DNA of 64,000 nt. It comes from Actinomyces faecalis (GTDB lineage: Bacteria; Actinomycetota; Actinomycetes; Actinomycetales; Actinomycetaceae). Each line of letters begins with the position of its first letter. Within the stretch, counting starts at the first letter, position 1. This document shows positions 7,576-14,807 of the stretch, piece after piece. The stretch spans positions 1,922,001 to 1,986,000 of the forward strand of contig NZ_CP063418.1 of the NCBI RefSeq assembly GCF_013184985.2. The letters are read 5' to 3'. The notes beneath the pieces are model-generated. The model searched no databases. It saw only the letters and a list, made by a program, of their open reading frames with translations, and was not told where the DNA came from. The translations under genes and the position numbers were made by a program.

Positions 7576-9495
7576 CTACAGCGGCAGCGACCTCAGGGCG
7601 CTGAGCACTGCCTGGGCGTAGACCTGGCCCCCCTCGGGGCCGGGGTGGACCTGGTCCTGGGCCAGCATCTGCAGGCTCGGGGTGATCGCAGCATCCCAGT
7701 CCGCCACAGACACCTGCTCAGGGTGGGCCGCGGCAAAGTCCCGGATCGCCTGGTTGGCCTCGGGGATCCACGTGGTGCGCGCCGGGCCGTAGCCAGTGAC
7801 CAGGACCAGACGACGCTCGTCGCCCAGGTAGTCGAGCAAGCCGTCGAGCTGGTCCTGCCCCACGGTTCCGTTGGTCGCCAGGGCCACGACCACGTAGGGA
7901 CGTGCCCCGTACTGAGTGTCCATCTCCTGCAAGGTCGGCACCGCGGCGTAGAACGAGCGTGAGACCTCGGCGTCGATGACGATCCCCGGCAAGGCATCCT
8001 CCAGCCCCGGGGCGGCGGCCAGGGTCACCGAGTCGCCCACCGCTACCACCTGGTCCCCCGTGATCTCAGCGGCAGGCGACGGCGTGGCTGTGGGTGAGGG
8101 CTTCGCCGTCGTCGTCTCCTGGGTGGCCGAGGCCTTGGAGGAGGCCAGGGCCCGTGCACCGGAGGCGATCGCCTCCTCGGCACTGGAGTGACGGGGCTGG
8201 GCGGCAAAGGCCAGGGCCACGAGCAGCGCCATGGCGGTGACCGCCCCGGACATGGCCAGCACCGAGCGCGGGCCGGCGTGAGCAGCCCCTCGCAGCCATC
8301 CCACCAGCCCCTTGCGCCGGATCGGCGTCTCGACGTAGCGGTAGGACAGCTCGGCCACCACCAGGGTCAGCGCCATGACGATCCCTGCCACCACCCACGG
8401 GTTGGAAGAGGGCGGCATCGAGTAGAAGGCCAGCACCCAGATCGGCCAGTGCCACAGGTACAGGCCGTAGGAGCGCTGCCCCAGCCAGGTCATCGGCCGG
8501 GCTTCCAGCAGCGTCGTCAGCCACCGGGCGGGCCCGGGGCGCTCGCTGACCTCGGCAGTCACAGCCTGGATGACGGCCACGGCGCTGACCGAGGCGGCCA
8601 CCAGCCACAGAGTCGTGACGACCGGTGACCCTCCGGCCTGGCCACCATCGTCTCCCAGGAAGGCACAGGTCACGAGTGCCACCAGCCCCAGCCAGCCCAG
8701 CAGCCCGCGGCCGAGCCTCTCACCCGTGCCGACCTCGCGCTCCTCACCGGCCTGGGCGTCCGTGGCCTGCCCGTGCCACATGGCTAGCGCCGCCCCGAGC
8801 ATGAGGCCGAAGGCGTGGGTGTCGGTGCCCATGTAGACCCGGGAGGGTGAGGCCCCGGCCAGTGACAGGCCCACGGCGGCCGCTGCGGACACCGCGGCCA
8901 GCCCCAGGCACACCCAGGCCCCCAGGCGTGTGCGTCCACGGTCCGTGCCGCCCCGCAGCACCGCGATCACGACGAAGGGCCACAGGAGGTAGAACTGCTC
9001 CTCCACCGCCAGGGACCACACGTTGGTCAGCAGCAGCGGCTGAGCCAGGTCAAAGTAGGACGAGCCGGCCGCGATCTCGACCCAGTTGTAGACCAGGGTC
9101 GCAGCCCCCAGGACCTGGCGGCGTACCCCCAGCAGCACGTCTCCGCCCAGGATGGCGGCGAGTGAGACCACGACCACGACCGCGATGAGCAGGGCCGGCA
9201 CGATCCTGCGCAGGCGTCGCGCCCAGAAGCGTCGCAGGTCGATGCGGCCGCTCGCCCGGCGCTGGGTGACCAGGAGGCTGGTGATGAGGAAGCCGGAGAT
9301 GACGAAGAAGGCATCCACCCCGACCATCCCGCCTGGCATGAGGCCAGGCAGGAGGTGGTAGACGAGCACCAGGACGACGGCGACGGCACGCAGCCCGTCC
9401 AGCCCCGCCACCCGACGGACCGACCGCCCAGCGGCCGACGACGGCGCCGCCCCGGCACGGCTGGGACGCGGTTGCTGGCGCAGGAAAGAGGACAT
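7576..9495 (-). CDS. Acyltransferase-3 membrane O-acetylase with SGNH domain
   Basis: About 639 aa. Residues about 25-390 form the ten-helix acyltransferase-3 domain (GLDGLRAVAV, VLVYHLLPG with its catalytic-type His, GVDAFFVISGFLIT, EEQFYLLWP). A linker rich in Ser/Thr/Pro/Ala follows, then an SGNH hydrolase-like domain: GDSVTLA block I, VVALATNG block, and a C-terminal D-Q-V-H motif. This is the OatA/OafA architecture that moves acetyl groups across the membrane to peptidoglycan or surface glycans. The acceptor is unknown. The start is uncertain: ATG 9495 precedes the conserved region, while ATG 9516 and a codon at 9543 are also in frame. Confidence 0.85.
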   Translation of the reverse strand: MSSFLRQQPRPSRAGAAPSSAAGRSVRRVAGLDGLRAVAVVLVLVYHLLPGLMPGGMVGVDAFFVISGFLITSLLVTQRRASGRIDLRRFWARRLRRIVPALLIAVVVVVSLAAILGGDVLLGVRRQVLGAATLVYNWVEIAAGSSYFDLAQPLLLTNVWSLAVEEQFYLLWPFVVIAVLRGGTDRGRTRLGAWVCLGLAAVSAAAAVGLSLAGASPSRVYMGTDTHAFGLMLGAALAMWHGQATDAQAGEEREVGTGERLGRGLLGWLGLVALVTCAFLGDDGGQAGGSPVVTTLWLVAASVSAVAVIQAVTAEVSERPGPARWLTTLLEARPMTWLGQRSYGLYLWHWPIWVLAFYSMPPSSNPWVVAGIVMALTLVVAELSYRYVETPIRRKGLVGWLRGAAHAGPRSVLAMSGAVTAMALLVALAFAAQPRHSSAEEAIASGARALASSKASATQETTTAKPSPTATPSPAAEITGDQVVAVGDSVTLAAAPGLEDALPGIVIDAEVSRSFYAAVPTLQEMDTQYGARPYVVVALATNGTVGQDQLDGLLDYLGDERRLVLVTGYGPARTTWIPEANQAIRDFAAAHPEQVSVADWDAAITPSLQMLAQDQVHPGPEGGQVYAQAVLSALRSLPL

Positions 9496-9637
9496 AGGCG
9501 GGTATCTCTCTGGCATCAGGGTCCCGGGGCCGGGACCTGCCACAGCCTAGGCAGTCCCCGCGCCCGCTCCAGGTTACGACATGGTGACACACGCGCTACG
9601 TGCTCCTCACCACGGTCAGGACAGTGCTCGTCCTACA

Positions 9638-9643
9638 TAGGAT
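9638..9643 (+). promoter_or_regulatory. -10 box of mrp (leaderless promoter candidate)
   Basis: TAGGAT is followed by 6 nt and the ATG of mrp at 9650, without an intervening ribosome site. This predicts a leaderless message. Confidence 0.5.
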
Positions 9644-9649
9644 GGGACC

Positions 9650-10798
9650 ATGTCGATCATCCCAACACAGGACCAGGTGCACCAGGCGCTCGGACGCGTC
9701 ATCGACCCTGAGATCCGTCAGCCCATCACCGACCTCGGCATGGTGGAGTCCATCGAGATCAGTGACGCGGGCGTCGTGACCGTCAGTATCCTGCTGACCG
9801 TGGCCGGCTGCCCGCTCAAGGACACCATCACCGCAGACACCCGCAAGGAGGTGGGTGCCCTGGAGGGCGTCACCGACGTCCAGGTGCGTATGGGTGTCAT
9901 GAACGACGAGCAGCGTGCCGCCCTGCGCAACCACCTGCGCGGAGGGGCGGCCGAGCCGGAGATCCCCTTCTCCAAGCCCGGCAGCCTCACGCGCGTCTAC
10001 GCGGTGACCTCCGGCAAGGGAGGGGTGGGCAAGTCCTCGGTGACGGCCAACCTGGCCGCTGCCATGGCCGCCCAGGGGCTGTCCGTCGGTGTCGTGGACG
10101 CCGACATCTACGGCTTCTCCATCCCGCGCATGCTGGGCGTGGACCAGGTTCCCACGCAGCTGGACGGCATGATCGTCCCGCCGGTGGCCCATGACGTGAA
10201 GGTCATCTCTATCGGTATGTTCGTCGAGGACAAGCAGCCGGTGGTCTGGCGCGGCCCCATGCTGCACCGAGCTGTCCAGCAGTTCCTCTCCGACGTCTTC
10301 TGGGGAGACCTGGACGTCCTCCTGCTCGACCTGCCGCCCGGTACCGGCGACGTCACCATCTCGGTGGCCCAGCTGCTGCCGGGCGCCGAGATCCTCGTGG
10401 TGACCACGCCGCAGACCGCTGCCGCCGAGGTGGCCGAGCGCACCGGTCTCATCGCCACCCAGACCAAGCAGAAGGTCGTGGGGGTCATCGAGAACATGTC
10501 CTACATGCCCCAGCCCGACGGCTCGCGCCTGGAGATCTTCGGCTCTGGTGGCGGGCAGGCGGTCAGCCAGTCGCTGTCTCAGACCCTGGGCTACGAGGTG
10601 CCGCTCCTGGCGCAGCTTCCGCTGGACATCAGGCTGCGCGAGGGCTCTGACGTGGGTGTGCCGGCCACGATCGTCCAGGACGGCAAGCCTGCCGCCGACG
10701 CCCCGGCAGCGCTGGAGCTGACGAAGGTGGCTCAGCAGCTGGGCCACAAGCAGCGTGGGCTGTCAGGCATGAAGCTCGGTATCAGCCCCGTGGGCTGA
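9650..10798 (+). CDS. mrp: Mrp/ApbC family P-loop ATPase, Fe-S cluster carrier
   Basis: 382 aa. Residues 1-95 are a MIP18/DUF59-type domain with the conserved GCPLKD cysteine at C54. Residues 115-350 are a MinD-like ATPase with the deviant Walker A GKGGVGKSS (122-130), DADIYG and LLLDLPPGTGD. Mrp proteins assemble or transfer Fe-S clusters. The CxxC that carries the cluster in enterobacterial ApbC is replaced: the stretch after ENMSY reads MPQPDGSR with no cysteine. I recall Mycobacterium Mrp also lacking it. The gene converges on tatB across a 66-bp perfect palindrome. Confidence 0.9.
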   Translation: MSIIPTQDQVHQALGRVIDPEIRQPITDLGMVESIEISDAGVVTVSILLTVAGCPLKDTITADTRKEVGALEGVTDVQVRMGVMNDEQRAALRNHLRGGAAEPEIPFSKPGSLTRVYAVTSGKGGVGKSSVTANLAAAMAAQGLSVGVVDADIYGFSIPRMLGVDQVPTQLDGMIVPPVAHDVKVISIGMFVEDKQPVVWRGPMLHRAVQQFLSDVFWGDLDVLLLDLPPGTGDVTISVAQLLPGAEILVVTTPQTAAAEVAERTGLIATQTKQKVVGVIENMSYMPQPDGSRLEIFGSGGGQAVSQSLSQTLGYEVPLLAQLPLDIRLREGSDVGVPATIVQDGKPAADAPAALELTKVAQQLGHKQRGLSGMKLGISPVG

Positions 10799-10802
10799 GC
10801 GG

Positions 10803-10868
10803 CGGCTCGCAGGTACGGGGAGGGACCGACCACCATGGTGGTCGGTCCCTCCCCGTACCTGCGAGCCG
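10803..10868. terminator. 66-bp perfect palindrome between convergent mrp and tatB
   Basis: The arms 10803-10835 and 10836-10868 are exact reverse complements with no spacer, a 33-bp perfect stem. It begins 5 nt after the mrp stop and lies 55 nt from the tatB stop, the expected position of a bidirectional terminator. No T tract is present on either side. Confidence 0.75.
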
Positions 10869-10923
10869 GGCTCCGTGGCGCACGCGACGACGACGTCGAG
10901 CCTTCTGGAACCGGCTCGGCGGC

Positions 10924-11985
10924 TCACTCGACGACGGCGCTGGCCGCCTCCCGGCGCGTGCGCGCGGCGGCGTTGGCCGCACGCACGATCTCACGCGGGG
11001 AGAGAGGGCGTGCAGGAGAAGCGGCGTCCTCGGCCACGAGGGTCGAGGGGACCTCAGCCAGGCCGGAGACGCCGTCCGTCACGTCCGTCACGGCGTCACC
11101 CATGTCCGCGACTGCCTCGGTCACGGTGTCCACGGCGTCGGTGAGCAGCTCACGGCGGCTGGTCTCCTCAGCCGGATCCATCCCTGCAGCAGGCTCGTCA
11201 GCGATATCGGGCTCGTCCTGCTCCTGCTGGTGCTGCTGCTCCTGGGCGGCAGGCTCAGGAGCCTCCTGCGGATCCAGGCCCTCCCCTGGTTCCTCGACGT
11301 CGTCGCCGGTCCCCTCCTGTGCAGGCGCAGGCTCCAGGTCCTCGGCCGTCTCGGGTACGGTCTCGTCCTGGTCGTCGGCTGAGGCCGCGGCCACCGCCTC
11401 GCGCTCAGCCGTCCCGGCGTCCGGCGTCACCGTCTGCTCAGCCTCCGCGACGGTCTGCTCGCCAGCGTCAGCAGGCGCCTGGTCACCGCCGAGGGCGTCC
11501 TGCTGGCTGTCAGTCTGCGTCTCAGGCTGCGGGGAAGCCTGGGCGCCGGCCCTGCTCTCCTCCTTGGCCTGCCGGGTCTCCTGCGCCTTGTCCTCGATCA
11601 TCTCGGACAGCGACTTCTTCGAGCGGGGTCGGGCGTCCTGCGAGATCGCCGCGGCTGCGTCGTCGGAGGTCTTCCTGGCGGTGGACAGGACCGACTCAAA
11701 GGGGTTGGTCAGGTCCTTGCGGATGGCGTCCAGGTCCTCACCCAGCGCGTCACGCACGATCTTGCGCGGGTCGTAGTTGCGCGGGTCCAGGTCCTTGAGG
11801 CTGAGGTCGCCGAGCTCAGGCCCGACCTCCTCGGCGATCTGCTCCTTGGCGTTGTCGATGAACAGCCGCAGCTGACGCACCAGCTGCGTGAGCTTGCTGG
11901 TGTACTCGGGAAGCCGCTGCGGCCCCACGACGATCACAATGACGAGCAGGAGGACAATGAACTCGCCGCCGGAGATGCCAAACAC
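10924..11985 (-). CDS. tatB: Twin-arginine translocase subunit TatB with long acidic tail
   Basis: 353 aa from GTG 11985. The N-terminus has the TatA/B layout: a single membrane helix at residues 8-20, the GP hinge at 21-22 and an amphipathic helix. The GE at 7-8 and the chromosomal neighbourhood (mrp, O-methyltransferase) indicate TatB over TatA. TatB with TatC receives folded precursors that carry an RR signal. Beyond about residue 150 the protein is a low-complexity tail rich in Glu, Ala, Gln and Asp, making it about twice the usual length. A TATACT box 7 nt before the GTG supports this start and a leaderless mRNA. Confidence 0.87.
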   Translation of the reverse strand: MFGISGGEFIVLLLVIVIVVGPQRLPEYTSKLTQLVRQLRLFIDNAKEQIAEEVGPELGDLSLKDLDPRNYDPRKIVRDALGEDLDAIRKDLTNPFESVLSTARKTSDDAAAAISQDARPRSKKSLSEMIEDKAQETRQAKEESRAGAQASPQPETQTDSQQDALGGDQAPADAGEQTVAEAEQTVTPDAGTAEREAVAAASADDQDETVPETAEDLEPAPAQEGTGDDVEEPGEGLDPQEAPEPAAQEQQHQQEQDEPDIADEPAAGMDPAEETSRRELLTDAVDTVTEAVADMGDAVTDVTDGVSGLAEVPSTLVAEDAASPARPLSPREIVRAANAAARTRREAASAVVE

Positions 11986-11992
11986 GGTTGCC

Positions 11993-11998
11993 AGTATA
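11993..11998 (-). promoter_or_regulatory. -10 box of tatB (leaderless promoter candidate)
   Basis: TATACT (5 of 6 matches to TATAAT) on the minus strand ends 7 nt before the GTG start codon at 11985. No ribosome site is present, so transcription probably begins at the start codon. Confidence 0.55.
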
Positions 11999-12196
11999 TG
12001 GAGGACGGGTGCTGATCACGTTATCGGTCCGGCTCCGGCCGGCGGCGAGAGGCCGGCTGCGCCGCGGGACGGAGCCGGCCACCGGACCGGAGGCTGATTT
12101 CCCGTCCAAGGCGGTCTGAGTCCCTGCCAGGACCTGGAACAATAGGCTTCGTACCAGCCCTACCCCAGGGCCGGCGAACAGAGGGAGAGGACACCG

Positions 12197-12832
12197 ATGA
12201 GTGCCGACAAGACGCTGAGCTGGTCCTACACCGAGGAGTTCCCCCTCGAGGACGAGCTGACCAACCAGGCGCGTCTGCGCGGCCTGGAGCTTGGCACCTC
12301 TCCGGTCTCCCCCGCCACGGGCGCCGCGCTGCGGATGCTGGCGGCCTCGGTCGCGGCACGCTCCGTCGCCGAGATCGGGACGGGGACGGGGACCTCCGGG
12401 CTGTGGCTGCTGGCAGGGATGGGACCTGACGGCGTGCTCACCACCATCGACGTCGAGCCTGAGCTCCAGCGGGAGGCCCGCCGGGCCTTCGACGCCGCCG
12501 GCTACGCCAGCTCGCGCACGCGCGTGATCCAGGGCCGGGCCTCCGACGTCATGCCTCGCATGGCACCGCGCTCCTACGACATGGTCGTGCTGGACGTCAG
12601 CCCGGAGGAGTCCGTCGCGCTGGCTGGGCAGGCCTTGCGGATGCTGCGCGTGGGCGGGGTCCTGGCGGTCACCCGAGCACTGTGGAACGACCACGTCGCA
12701 GACCCGGCTCGCCGTGACGCCACCACGGTGGCCGCGAGGGAGCTGGGCAAGGCCCTTCGCGAGAACGAGGCGCTGTCCACCAGCCTCCTGCCGGTAGGAG
12801 ACGGCCTGCTGGTGGCTGTACGGCGGGCCTGA
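12197..12832 (+). CDS. SAM-dependent O-methyltransferase (family 3 type)
   Basis: 211 aa, with the class I methyltransferase core: EIGTGTGTSGLWL (motif I, about 59-71), TIDVEPE (acidic loop) and VVLDVSPE. The N-terminal ETSPVSP-like segment (LGTSPVSPATGAALRM) is typical of the caffeoyl-CoA/catechol O-methyltransferase group. The ATG at 12197 has a good GGGAGAGGA ribosome site. It is divergent from tatB. In Mycobacterium the homologous gene is next to sigE, with sigE, rseA and htrA between it and tatB; none of these is present here. Substrate unknown. Confidence 0.82.
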   Translation: MSADKTLSWSYTEEFPLEDELTNQARLRGLELGTSPVSPATGAALRMLAASVAARSVAEIGTGTGTSGLWLLAGMGPDGVLTTIDVEPELQREARRAFDAAGYASSRTRVIQGRASDVMPRMAPRSYDMVVLDVSPEESVALAGQALRMLRVGGVLAVTRALWNDHVADPARRDATTVAARELGKALRENEALSTSLLPVGDGLLVAVRRA

Positions 12833-12864
12833 GACCAGGGCCGACGGTTCTCTAGGCACAGCGA

Positions 12865-12892
12865 AGGGCCGGGTCCCTGGGGACCCGGCCCT
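12865..12892. terminator. Hairpin between convergent methyltransferase and DUF3117 genes
   Basis: Perfect 12-bp arms (12865-12876 and 12881-12892) around a CTGG loop, located between the ends of two convergent genes. It probably terminates both; no T tract. Confidence 0.7.
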
Positions 12893-12926
12893 GTCTGCCA
12901 GTGGTTCCTCGCGGAGCCTGGCCGTG

Positions 12927-13094
12927 TCAGATCTTGACCGAGCTCAGAGCCTCCTGGAGCTCACGGATCTCATCGGGCGTGATCTCGACCACGAGGCGGC
13001 CGCCGCCCTCCAGCGGGACCCGCATGATGATGGAGCGTCCCTCCTTGACAACCTCGAGGGGACCGTCTCCGGTCCTGGGCTTCATGGCAGCCAT
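12927..13094 (-). CDS. DUF3117 small conserved actinobacterial protein
   Basis: 55 aa from ATG 13094. The sequence MAAMKPRTGDGPLEV and the following IMRVPLEGGGRLVVE segment are the near-invariant signature of DUF3117, a family confined to actinobacteria with no assigned function. The start is fixed by the family's conserved N-terminus and by a strong GGGGAG a few bases upstream, although the frame is open for seven more codons. Its place between the methyltransferase and the LOG gene is conserved in other actinobacteria. Confidence 0.9.
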   Translation of the reverse strand: MAAMKPRTGDGPLEVVKEGRSIIMRVPLEGGGRLVVEITPDEIRELQEALSSVKI

Positions 13095-13237
13095 GTGCTC
13101 CCCTTTCACGTGCATACACGCGGATCCTTACCGCGCGACCCCGCCCATTCTACGACATGGGGCGGATCCGGACCTCGTAAAGGTGGTGCAATCCACTCGC
13201 TTCCCGACCTGGCGTCCTCGGCAAGGGAGGTCGAGGC

Positions 13238-14005
13238 TCAGGCCCGGTCCGCGAGCGGGGCACGGCCTCCTCGCACGCGGCGGGCCGCCCCCACCACGTA
13301 GTCAACCGCCTGGGCCGCGGTGTCCACCAGGTGGAAGAGCTCCGGGTCACCGGGGGAGATCACGCCCTCGTCCACGAGGGTGCCGCGCAGCCAGTCCACC
13401 AGGCCGCCCCAGAACTGCCGGCCGACCAGCACGACCGGGAAGCCGGCCACCTTGTGGGTCTGGACGAGGGTGAGGGCCTCGAAGAGCTCGTCCATGGTGC
13501 CGAAGCCGCCCGGCATGACGACGAAGCCGTCGGAGTACTTGACGAACATAGTCTTGCGGGCGAAGAAGTAGCGGAAGTTGACACCCAGGTCGACGTAGTC
13601 GTTCATCCCCTGCTCGTGCGGCAGCTCGATACCCAGCCCCACGGAGACGCCGCCCGCCTGGTGCGCCCCCTTGTTCGCCGCCTCCATGATCCCGGGACCA
13701 CCACCCGTGATGACGGCGTAGCCCGCGCGGGCGATCCCGGCTCCCACCTGCTCAGCCAGGGCGTAGGCCGGGGCCTCAGGCCTGGTCCGCGCCGAGCCGA
13801 AGACGCTGATGGCAGGGCCGAGCTCCGCCAGGGCCCCGAAGCCCTCAACGAACTCAGCCTGGATGCGCATGACCCGCCACGGGTCCTTGTGCAGCCAGTC
13901 GGTGTCGTCGCGGCTGGACAGCAGCCGGGTGTCAGTGGTCTGGGAGGGGATCTGGGTACCGCGCAGCAGCACCGGGCCCTTGCGGTAGGACTCTCTCTTG
14001 CTCAT
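13238..14005 (-). CDS. LOG family protein (TIGR00730 type)
   Basis: 255 aa from ATG 14005. Rossmann-like fold with the two LOG hallmarks: GGGPGIMEAANKGA near residue 95 and PGGFGTMDE near 160, which form the catalytic/phosphoribosyl site. Studied homologues are cytokinin riboside 5'-monophosphate phosphoribohydrolases, releasing base from nucleoside monophosphates. The N-terminal 60 residues (KGPVLLRG, then DPWRVMRIQAEF) match the longer actinobacterial subgroup. The frame is open well upstream, but the extension is unconserved in appearance. Confidence 0.87.
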   Translation of the reverse strand: MSKRESYRKGPVLLRGTQIPSQTTDTRLLSSRDDTDWLHKDPWRVMRIQAEFVEGFGALAELGPAISVFGSARTRPEAPAYALAEQVGAGIARAGYAVITGGGPGIMEAANKGAHQAGGVSVGLGIELPHEQGMNDYVDLGVNFRYFFARKTMFVKYSDGFVVMPGGFGTMDELFEALTLVQTHKVAGFPVVLVGRQFWGGLVDWLRGTLVDEGVISPGDPELFHLVDTAAQAVDYVVGAARRVRGGRAPLADRA

Positions 14006-14167
14006 GGCCCTGATCCTGCCCCACTTCGCGCCGCCCGTGGAGGCCGGCGCACCCCGGATACCGGCAAACACTGGGTGAACACCTGGCGCTGAGCCGTTCG
14101 ACGTCGGCGGGTCGCAGGCTGGCCGCCCTGCCCTGAGACGAATGGTCGCACGGGCAGTGGCGCCCGG

Positions 14168-14173
14168 TATCGT
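14168..14173 (+). promoter_or_regulatory. -10 box of GNAT gene (leaderless promoter candidate)
   Basis: TATCGT is followed by 7 nt and an in-frame GTG at 14181. It is the main reason for preferring that GTG over the ATG at 14142. Confidence 0.4.
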
Positions 14174-14180
14174 CCGAGCC

Positions 14181-14786
14181 GTGAACGAGGAGCAGCGCAT
14201 CCTGCGCGAGGACGACCCGCAGCACGAGGTACTCCTGGCGCAGGGCTGGACCGTGGCTTCCCGGTCCTGGGGCGCCAGGCTGGTCCTGGAGGACGACGCC
14301 GACCTGTCGAGGCTGGTCGAGGCCGTAGCCGCCGTCCAGGAGTCCGGGTACGTCCTGCACCGGCTGACCAGTGACGACCTGCCCGCACTGTCCCGTCTGG
14401 ACGAGCGCGTGGCGCCCGACTTCCCAGACACCCCGGCGTCCCGCCACGAGCAGGTACCCGACGACCTCGGCCCCCGGCTGGACGAGGGCAGCGCACTGGG
14501 GTTCCTGGCAGCGACCGCACAGGGCGAGGCCGTGGCCTACACCTGGATGGACCGCCTGCCCGACCGGTGGGAGGTCGACCGGACAGGAGTGGCTCCCTCC
14601 CACCGCCGCCGAGGCCTGGCTACGGCCGTCAAGGCCGCTTGCATCCTGGCGACCTACGCATCAGGGGCCAGACGCTGGGGCACAGGAGGCGCTGCGGTGA
14701 ACACCGGCTCGCTAGCGATGAACCGGGCTCTTGGATTCGTCCTGGAGCCCGAGTGGCATACTCTGGTGCCGCCGGGAACCGCGTAG
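14181..14786 (+). CDS. GNAT family N-acetyltransferase
   Basis: About 201 aa. The acetyl-CoA binding motif is seen as VDRTGVAPSHRRRGLATAVK (about 132-151), followed by NTGSLAMNRALGF, the usual beta5-alpha4 region of GNAT enzymes. The first 70 residues show no recognisable domain. The substrate cannot be predicted. The start is ambiguous: GTG 14181 has a TATCGT box 7 nt upstream and no ribosome site, while an in-frame ATG at 14142 would add 13 residues and would lie upstream of that box. Confidence 0.75.
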   Translation: MNEEQRILREDDPQHEVLLAQGWTVASRSWGARLVLEDDADLSRLVEAVAAVQESGYVLHRLTSDDLPALSRLDERVAPDFPDTPASRHEQVPDDLGPRLDEGSALGFLAATAQGEAVAYTWMDRLPDRWEVDRTGVAPSHRRRGLATAVKAACILATYASGARRWGTGGAAVNTGSLAMNRALGFVLEPEWHTLVPPGTA

Positions 14787-14807
14787 CCCTTGGAGCTCCT
14801 GGCCCGC

